Shown one piece after another: positions 49,050 to 59,500 of a DNA stretch of 64,000 nt (within the stretch, counting starts at the first letter, position 1; each line of letters opens with the position of its first letter). Origin of the DNA: Schistosoma mansoni (Eukaryota > Platyhelminthes > Trematoda > Strigeidida > Schistosomatidae). A program made the position numbers and the translations under genes. The stretch covers positions 1,116,001 through 1,180,000 of the forward strand of contig NW_017386006.1 of NCBI RefSeq assembly GCF_000237925.1, given 5' to 3'. The notes below the pieces were generated by a model. It did not search any database, was not told the DNA's origin, and was given only the letters and a program-made list of their open reading frames with translations.

Positions 49050-52000
49050 TGATTTATTTACCTTTACATGTTTCATGGAATCGTAACTAAGTTGGCCAGT
49101 GAAGTCAAATGCTAGTGTGTGGCAAGACGGTGTCCAAGATGAGTTTACTTCCTTTGCCGTACAGTAGAACAAAAGATAACCTGATTGGGCTCTTTAGTCT
49201 AACGATTACTTTTACATCTGGTACGTCCTTGTTTTCGTCTTTCAGAATGGAGAAACGTTTATAACCGGAGAATTGACTAGTTGTCTCATGATTACCGACT
49301 TTCCATCGACAACCAAACAACATGGTCCTCAAACTGAACGCATTCGAAAACCTGGGAAAATGATCACGGTTCTCGATGATTCTCACATAAACATGAACCC
49401 TAAAGACAACCCTGATCTTCCCCTCTGTCTTCAGGATAAAAGGACAGGATGCCCTGGAAAGAGTTAAACAGGAATTTCGAACTTCCCAAAATAGAGCCTT
49501 TGGTGGTCACACGGTTCGGTTGGGGAGAAGACTCCAAGCATCAAAATTACCCAAGACTACCTCATGTGACGATTTCCAACACTGCCAAATTAGAGGATGT
49601 GTTATTGGCTAGTCATTTACTGAAATCAGATGGCAATGTAAGTATACTGTTCAGCGAACCGTATTCTGAGCTTAATCTCATCCGGAACATTTCTAGGGAA
49701 TATCGCGAGTTTTTCCACTGAAGAAATATTGTGCAAGGTGTGCCAGAAAACACGGACCCTGATCATACAAACTCTGATATTCGGGGATGGAAATTCATCA
49801 AGCATTCCTTGAAGCTCAAAAACATATTGACTTAAAAATGGTTAGACTAGCCAAGAAGGACGGTGATTCTAGACCCAGGCATGTGAGGATAACCTACCCA
49901 TCCTCCCATATGGCGGCTACAACTCTCGAAGCATTTCGTGTCAAAAGATACCGGTTGCCAACTAGAATCCATATGCATCTGGATAGACCACACGATGCCA
50001 GGATCAAGCATAAAGGCAAATTGAAGCTGACAATTCCACTCATAGGCCGTGTAGATCATAAAAATAACGTGGAAAGGATAGAAGCCACCAACTCGGAAAA
50101 CCTTTTATAGGTAGGCTACCTGTTCATTCACAAAAGGCTCATACAGATAAATAGAGCGAAGAAGCTCACGCGTTTCAAATTGAAAGCATAAACTGCTTGT
50201 GGATGGACATAACGAGTTTACCGAGTAAAATTGATGAGCGACGTGAGCTCAGTAATGCTACTAATGTTCATCTGATAGGAATACCTGAAACTTGAATATC
50301 TTATCAGTTTACGAACCAGGAGCTAGCAATACCCGGGACGCCTTTGTTTCTCAATGGCAGAAAAACAGGAAATGGGGGTGGAATAGTCTTATGCTTACGA
50401 TCTTTCATGAAGACACATCAAATGCACAATCAAGGGTTCGTCAATCTCGATGGGTCCGTATGGTGCTCAGTAAGATTATCTACCGCCTCGACGTGTCTAG
50501 ATGGAGTCATCTACATGAAGCCTACTGCTGACAATCGTATGCTGAAACGATTATCTCGCTCTACTCGCCTTGGATACACCCACCCTGATTGTAGATGTCA
50601 ATATTCATATAGTCAACTTTGCTGAACACACGTACATTAGAGGTGAAAACTTTACTGAAGCTCGGTTCTTCAACCTCATTGAGGGTCTGGAATTATTTGA
50701 AAATTTCGAATCAGCAACTCGTTGGGGAAACAGCTAGACGCCGTCGCGCTTAGACTGAGTATTTTTAAACGAAGAATTCTTAATTGACAACCTATTGATC
50801 CTGGCTCCCCTAGTGAAAAGCTATCTCGCCGTCATAGTCTTTAGTTATATCAGCAAAACTGAGTTAAGATATCCCGCTTACAACAAGCGTTGGAATTTCA
50901 AATGGTTGGACGTGTCAGCTTTATAGGACAATGTACAGCAGGTGGACTGGGAAGTTCACCCTCAACTTGATATGGATACTCATTGGGATTACTTACTGCC
51001 CACGATTTTATTTTCTACAAGGCAGTCTGTTCCTCAAATAGGCCTCGAAATCTACAAGTAACCTACAGTCATCAAGAACCGCACTCTTCGTTTACTAAGC
51101 CTCAAAAGGCACTGTTGGGCAGAATGCAAACGAACTGGTAACAACGGCGCATACAGGCAATACAAAGAAATAAGGAACATATGCTCAAAGTCAATAAGAG
51201 AAGACAGGCTTCGATACAAGATGAAGCTCATCGATAAACTTGTCTCCTATCCGAAAAGCTTATTTCGTTGTGCAACTTCTTTTTGACAAGCCAAAACTGG
51301 AGTTTCTCAACTGCTAGGTCTAATGGCTCGACCAACAACGACGCCGACGCTGCTGACTTTCTGGCTGAACAGTACTCTTAAACTTTTCGACCAATCCACA
51401 CTAACTATATTGATGAAAGCTCCATCCGCAACTGCACAAGACTTTCAGAAGTGAACCTGAGCACTGACTTGGTATGCTGGAAACTGCAACACCTAAAAAG
51501 ACACTTCTCCTGGTCCGAATATGGTTTATTCTGCTTTACTGAGGGAAACAGCTTTAATCCTGGCAACACCGCTTAGCAAGATATTCTCATACTCGCTAAG
51601 CCAAGGCATATTACCGGAAATTTGGAAGCTGGCTCACATCATACTTCTCAAAGGAAGCCAACACAATGAACTTTCAAGCTACTGAGAAGTAGCACTTCTC
51701 TCTATCCCCACATAAGTTGTGGAGTCCCTGGTATGCGACGGTACACATGACTATTTTATGTCCTTGAACTACTTTTAACTCCGACAGTATGGTTTCAGGA
51801 AGGATCATTCTTGTATAACCAATTTGATATCTGCGGTAGACAGACAGACAACCATCCTTGGTCGCAAGGGGAAGTTTGACGTAGTTTACCATGACTTCTC
51901 AAAAGCTTTTGCCAGGGTCGACCATATATGTCTTATCAATACGCTCAAATGATTAGGTATCAAATCACCTTTAATTGATTGGCTCACTGCATACCTAAAA

Positions 52001-53060
52001 CATCGACATTTTATGGTCAGGGTTAACTTCATATTCTTTTAGTCTATGGATTGTTCTAGTGGAGTCCCTCAGGGTTCGATATCAAGACCTCTTCTTTTCT
52101 TGGTTTATATAAACGATCTTCCTCAACAGACATCGTCAGACATTACTTCTTGCTGATGATGTGAAACTTTGGAGAAAGATACTCAACTAAGGAAATAAAC
52201 CGAAACTTCAGGAGGATCTGACTCAACTTCAAAGTTGTTATTAATCACAAACATTTTATGGGTACATAAGTGTTGTGAAGAAACCATTTTGGGTTTCTTC
52301 GGAAATAAAATAATGACAATGGAATTACCTTTAACAGTTCAAAGTGTAAAATAGTCCATCTGGGACATGTTTCAGACAACATCTACTACTTAGGCAACTC
52401 CCCCCAAGAGGTTATCAAGTCGAAAAAGATCTAGGAGTGTTGATACCCTACGATTTAAAGTCTTACGCTAACTGTGGCAAAAATACCTTTCGAGAAAACC
52501 TTGAACTGGTAACACTGAAGAGCATTTTAAGCCAGTTTGACGGGAGAATTTTACGCATCATATTCAGTAGTTTTATTCGTCTCCATTTAGAGTACGGAAA
52601 CATGGTATTTCCTCCATAAGTATAAGGACACTCTGGAACGTATCCAACGGCGAACTACGAAATCATTTCGGGGGACTCAAATTCAAGACTTATGAAGAGC
52701 TCCTCCAATCACTAAACCTTCACCCATTAGAGTATGGGCGTCTCATAGGTGGTCTTCTTATGGCTTACAGCATCCTAAATACTTCTAGACATCCTCTTAA
52801 AATATCTACGTAAGCTTAATCCCAATACAACCACTAGGGGTAGAAACCAGAAACTGGAGACATAACACAGCAGAACTGACTGTAGATACAACTTCTACTT
52901 CTTAAGGGTAGTCGAGCGCTGAGATTTGTCGCCGGCTGAGCTAGTCTGAGAGACTTATCAGGAGTCTTTTAAGAGAAAACTTGACATTCTTAAGGACTAA
53001 GGATAGTACCTTACTATGATTTACCAGTCTTTTTATTTTCCATATTTTATCGATAATACA
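49050..53060 (+). mobile_element. Old, nearly full-length CR1-like LINE
   Basis: ORF1-like region (about 49270-50110), endonuclease-like region (about 50290-50740), reverse transcriptase (about 51560-52180: DFSKAFARVDH, GVPQGS-type read as SSGVPQGSISRPLLF, YINDLPQ) and C-terminal part (52430-52990: EKDLGVLI, RLHLEYGN, KDTLERIQRRTTKSF). Dozens of stops and frame changes, for example stops near 50737, 51960 and 52156 in the main reading. Clearly older than the CR1 LINE at 32.9 kb. It ends about 450 nt before the LIPE ATG. Confidence 0.8.
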
Positions 53061-53501
53061 CCTGGGTTCCTGCATGGAGGTATTGGTGATTCATTGATAC
53101 TAGACACAAAAGCCCGTTAAGTGAAAGCCTCCATTCCGTCTAAAACCATTTGAAATATGTGAAGGAGCGGCATCTTGTTTCTCGACTCAAGAGAAAATAA
53201 AACACAAAAACTAGCATAGTGGTCAAGCGGAAAACAGCACAGAGGCAATCTTTCCTCAGAGCCAAAATTCAAAAGCGTCTACCCAAAGTTCGTTTGAATC
53301 GCTCAAAACTGGAGGTCAGGTTCTACGAACCATTGGAGGTCTATTAGGTTTGTCGAGATGTAGATGTACATGCTTGTGGAAATGTACAGCGATGCATCCT
53401 GACGAACTAAGATTGTATTTTGAGGTTTTATAATAGTTTCATTGTCAAGTAACTTCCTTTAGAAACCCAATTCTGTAAGGATACTTAGCAGCAAACTCAA
53501 T
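53061..53501 (+). promoter_or_regulatory. Region upstream of LIPE
   Basis: Lies between the LINE end and the LIPE start. No TATA box is obvious. TACTTAG near 53490 could be an acceptor. The proximal control region is probably short, or the 5' UTR exon lies within LINE-derived DNA. Confidence 0.3.
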
Positions 53502-56500
53502 ATGGATCGAACATTTAGTATGTCCAGTGCAAGTAATGGTGAGTACGAATTCTGTTTGCTTTATTGTAGTTTGGTTTCTCTAGATGAAAAAAAAGAATCA
53601 TTGGATAGTTCGGAATGCATACAAATGGTCCGATTGTGTTCGGAATTGCATCTACAAGTAAGAACAACTTGTCGAGTCTTGTATATTTTCTTAGTGCAGA
53701 ACGTACCTCACAATTATTCGAACTAATCTCGAAATTGATGATGAAAATACCGAAAGTTCTCGGTCAGAAAGCGATATCGTCTGTGCTTTGAAAAGACTTC
53801 ATGCTCTGTTGAACTCGGACTTTTCTTCAAGGATAAAACATTTGTATTCGATTGCAGGTTATTATGATTTTGGCTCTTTGAGGGCGAATGGCATCCGAAG
53901 CTTTTTGACCATTACCATGAGATGTTCTGCCGTTCTGCTGACGTACATCCGGCAAATGAGTTCATATTCCATTTCCAACTGGTAAGATGAGATTTGATCA
54001 GATTCAGTATTTTCGTTTTGGCGAATAGGTAGACCATTAAAACCTTTTACACTTCTTCTACGACTCATCCTTAAGTGAAATTAGCTCTGTCAGAGGACTT
54101 CTAGTCAGATATACAATAACGTAAAAAACTGAAACCACTTAGTTACTTTTATCGGTGTCTTTCTGGCAATGCTGATTGATAAGTCATAGAGAGTATACTC
54201 TAAGGGACTCTTATTCAGGCAAATTTCAATGTAGTTGTCACAAGAGGACTTCTGTCCCCTCTCATAAGCTAACTTAATCAATAGTCGAAACTAGTTTGAC
54301 CAGATTATTTTTTGATTCATAAACCTCAGTTATTCTATCCAGTAATTCCAAACTGTCATTTTAAAGAATTATAGGGGTTCATGTTTAGCGTTGCCTAACG
54401 TTGTGTTGTATTCATTTGACCCAAAATCTTTTTCAAGCACTATCATAGTTACAGTGAACAGTTGTTTCTCATTCCTTGGTACTAGTGATTTGTCTATAAG
54501 ACTGTTTCAACTGTTTACGCAGTTAAGCATCGAGTAGTTCAGGTTACCTTATATGAATTCCACTTCCGATCAAAACCTTGTGATCTATTGAATAACAAAA
54601 GTGCTCTTTCTCAGGTGTTCAGGGGTTACTTTGCGGAAAACAAGATATTGACAGCTGTGTTTGTGGTCGTACATATACTCACTATTGACTTTTGAAATAG
54701 TCGGTTTTAGGTGGTATTCTAACTTATTAGAATGTTTGTAATATAAGAATCAATAATTTCTACGTGTACTATAGTAAATAGTGTCGTACGTATCATACCA
54801 ATATTTGATCATAACACAAGATTATATTTTCCTCTAAACGTTAGGTCTGGTATAACACATAAGAGTGTGATAGCATATATCAATTGCCTTATGGAGCTCA
54901 GCGTGTGTCTTGAAGTCCTCAGTTATCTACCACGTTTCACTAAACCTTCTACTCTTTTCCCTCGATCTGAGTTCGTCGATTTGCCGGAAATTGGACATTG
55001 TGATGTGAACACTTTTGATGATAAACCAAAAAATATTACCGATGCATGTTCTACTATCAAATCAAAACAGCACGAAGAAGATCTTTCAGAATTCTATCGA
55101 CTAGAAGTCCTATCAGACAGTATAAAACAAGAACATTTTTATGGTCGTTGTCTAGCCTTTTACTTATGCCCTAGTGCTCAGAGAATTTTGCTGTTTCTGA
55201 ATTCGTTTATGGCGGGATATGGCAATAGCTTTTTGGTAAGCATACTTATTTATTTAGCATGATTAACTTTAATTCAATGTACTTGACTCTATGATATCAG
55301 AACACCTATTACAGTCGTCTTAGCAAAATTCCTTTCACTTTATTAAAGTAAATCTGTCTGACCATTTCCGTTGGTAGGCCGTCCATTTATAAATTTTGAT
55401 CATATGTAACTCGAAGGTTCGCTGATTAAATTACTTGACTTCTTACCACTTGGGGGAGGGAGTCGCGCAATTTCATTAACGCTCAGATGGTGTAAACTTA
55501 AGCTGAATACACAAACCTCTACGTGGTTACTAAGTCGTATTAAATTTAAGTTAAAGTTGGTTTAGTCTGCAAAATATTTATGCTTTACAAATTAATTATA
55601 TCGTTTCAGAAAATATCAGTTTGTAGGATCACGTCATAAGACAGATCCTTTATTTTTGAAGCAGTGGTTGAGAAGTCTAAGTTTCAGTTACGAAATCCCA
55701 GATTTTAACTGTGTTTTGCCTACTTCGGTTTGGGCAACCATATAGTATCATTAGCTCCTGCACAGATTGGCTCATATCCAAGCACCCAGTGAGTTATGCA
55801 ACTGTACAAGTTGTCCTGTTCTAGAAGAATAGCCTGTCAGTCATCCACAACACAGAGCTTGAGACAAGTGTATCATTTATAACTCGCAACCAGGTAGGAT
55901 GCATTTACCTAGAAAAATAGCACTCGCTTTGGTCGAAGTACATCATACAAATCAGTTGCAAATAATAAAATTTGTGCACAGATCCTAGTACTAATCAGCA
56001 GGAAATAATTCCGATGACTAACCATACCAATCGTTTCAACTCATTGTTTATGAACCTAATTATTTGAGCGGCTTATCTTCTACGTAGTCTACCGTCCTAT
56101 TATATCTCATATAGCTTGTTTACATAATCTATGGCTTATATGCTGGTGAATAACGGTGTTTTTTCACAAATCTTTTAGACTAGCAAGCAAGGAATTGTCA
56201 GCTTAGTCAACACAGTTTATCGGTCTGTTACTTCCTACCTATCCCCTGAAGACCGTGGCAAAATGCTGGCAAAGCTTACACGAAGTTCCAGTGTTCAATT
56301 TTGTAAAGCATTCTGGAATTTAGCAGAATTACGTGTAGTATCTGAAGCCCCCAATGTAATTTTACCTTCTATGGCTGTAGCTCACTCTTTCAAATTACAA
56401 ACAAAATCGTTAAAAGTACCTCTAGATACGAACATTCTGGAAGACGAAAAAGGTTCGTTTGTCGTTCTAATAAAATGTATATATTGTCTTTATGTGAACA

Positions 56501-59500
56501 ATCCATGATTAATATCCCAATGAGTAGAAAAAATTAGATTTTCTGACGTTTCGTGACTCGGCGTAAGCCACTTCTTCAGAGAATGAATAACCAAATTAAC
56601 GTTAATCCAAGTTTAAGTAGTACAACGGGACAACATGAATATTAGGTGCGATCAACCAAAAAATGTCAGAAAATCTAATTCTCATTGGGATATTACAAAT
56701 ATATTATTTATTTATAACAATCTACCCAATACTCAATTTATTCAAAATTACCAAATCAAAACTTGGTAATGATACCTAAAAAAATCCATAGTTAAGTTTG
56801 TTATAATTTTTTTTATTACGAACCAGCTATTCCTATTGCTTAGTATTCTTGGACACCAATACACTCGACAAGTCCCCGAATCAGAACACGGTTGAACAGG
56901 GAAGAAATTATATTCCGAATAACAAGGATATATGGAAAGTAAGAGGCGCAATAAGAAATACGTTAGTATATTTATAGTTTTTACATAAAAAGATTCTAGA
57001 GTCTTCTCCAAGTATCGACTAGCGCTAATTGGATAAGAATTAGCCAATCAGCGTGCACCAACACAATCGTTCATGGAACATGTTTTAATCCAATCTATGT
57101 CCCGCTTACAAAGTTCTATGTTGCAATGCATCTGAATAACTTAAAAACATAGTAATAAGTCTTGGTGGCAGAAATAATTGAATCATACATTCGAGTAGCC
57201 TTTTTTAAAAGAGGTTAGTATATAGTAATGGTTTCATTGAAGGATTTTCCCACAATGCTTTATACCTATCAATGTCTGTAGTGCAATCGTCGTGTTCTTG
57301 GCTAGAGCCACGTAAAAGAACAAGTCTGTGTGTTACATCATACCACGTCTAAAACTTGCCAGGTTCTTTCACGTTTGTTAATGGTTAACATTTAAGAAGT
57401 TACTAACCATCAATCCACGAACTTTTTCGATCGACAATGTTCTCAATATATGTATCAGATAACTGAATCTGCCTGTCATGGGAATATATTTTTATTATTT
57501 ATTCCGGTTTATTAGTAGAATCGTTTAGTTCTAAATGAGTTTAAATCTTAATTCAATAGAGTTCAGAAAGTTTCACTCTATTCGGGTGTTGTCGTATGGA
57601 AGTACCCTTATCCCAGAGTTATTATTTTTATACAAACACACAACAGGAGGAGTTTAGAAAAAAAAGACACTAAAAATAACATCTCACCTTACTCAACGGA
57701 TTTTCGTCGCTCATGGTAAAATCTCTAAAGTAAGGAGCTAACGCATCAATGAGTATTCGCATAAAGACCGTATGCGACTGGCCTCAAGAAGTTATCACGG
57801 GCTCCACAGCCACGCCTCCAGGTTGTCAAAACCACACCTAGCCCAGTCTTTTTTACATGTCATTCAAAAATTATCCTTTTACAGTGTGGAAAACTGATGG
57901 AAGAAAGTTAGAGGCGGCCAAATCAAAACATGGCATCAGTCCATAATGTCACTAACTTCTGGTCTGAGCCATTTTGGTAGATGCAGACTGCTTTGCTGGG
58001 GTCTGCGCGACCGTCGTGGTTGGAGACTCTGGTTGACATTGCTCAGAACCGATCACAATGGCGTAGATGTATACACTCTTTGTTTTCCCCTAAACCGTGA
58101 GATTAAAATTACTTTATACCTTTCTTTCTACGAACTAATTCTTTCTCCCTGTCTCATATCCTTATATACAATCTCTATTAGTGTGTATTACTACCATTGA
58201 AGCATCTGCTTCTATAAATTTTGTGTTCATCGTGCTGTACTAATGAGGTATAGCAACTTGGACGGACTCATATGTGTGTCTGGTCCTATATTGTAGATGG
58301 CTGATCGACTGTGAAAAACTGCAGACTGACGATAACACATACTGTGATAGTTTTTTCATAAGTAAACAATTGGAGCTATTGAATCCCAGTTTTATTATGT
58401 GGATTTGTCTGGCTTGCATTCATTATTGGTTCATGCAGTGTTGAGATGTCATATATAGTCTAATATTGTTAATAATTCGGACTTGTGTTTCAAATGACTT
58501 TTCATTTTCAATTAACCGAATAGTTTTGTTGCAAGAACATCTGAAGCTTCCTATCAAAGTTTTCAGTATTATAATTACAGATTTTCTTCAACCTCCATAT
58601 CCTGGCAGATAATGATCAATTTATTTTTGAAAATCAACAAAAGGAAAATAACAAACATTTAACAACAGGCAATTAATGTGGCTTATTGGTTAGTTAGTAT
58701 GATATTAAGTGCTGGTTTGAGGTCTGAGGGTGATTTTCCTATCTCAGTTTCCCATACTGTAAAAGGATAATTTTTGAATGACATGTAAAAAAGACTGGGC
58801 TAGGTGTGGTTTTGACAACCTGGAGGCGTGGCTGTGGAGCCCAAGTGATAACTTCTTGAGGCCAGTCGCATACGGTCTTTATGCGAATACTCATTGATGC
58901 GTTAGCTCCTTACTTTAGAGATTTTACCATGAGCGACGAAAATCCGTTGAGTAAGGTGAGATGTTATTTTTAGAGTCGATCTTTTTTATCCTCTCCTTTC
59001 CTCATAGGAAAAAAAGGTTGTCCTCTTCTGATTTTATTTTCAATGTCCCCTTTAAAATCGGCTTTTATATACACAGGTTTCTTGTTGATCATAACTTATT
59101 TTCCAAAATATCAGTATCTTCATTTTTTTCAAGTATATCTGTTAATCTCCGTGAATAACCGTTTTTTTTCTAGGGATTTCTCGACTTCCAAAACCTACTT
59201 TTCCAACTTATAGGTTTTATCTATCCTCCCCATCGTTTTGGAGCTTCTTATAAACATCTTCCAGTTCAGTTATTCAGTCAGTTTATTATTTAAATATTGG
59301 TACAAGGAGACAGAAAATATGTGTCATACAAATCATTCGATTTTTGCGAGGAGAGTTAGCTCTCCCTCTCGAAATGCTCTCACATGACAACGTGTATGCA
59401 ACCAATGCTACAGAAGTCCTACTCACTGCCTTCTCGCGGCGGGGGTGTTGTTTACCGAATTGAGAGGACGTAAAGCGAGTGTTCGGCGCTTTGACCGGGT

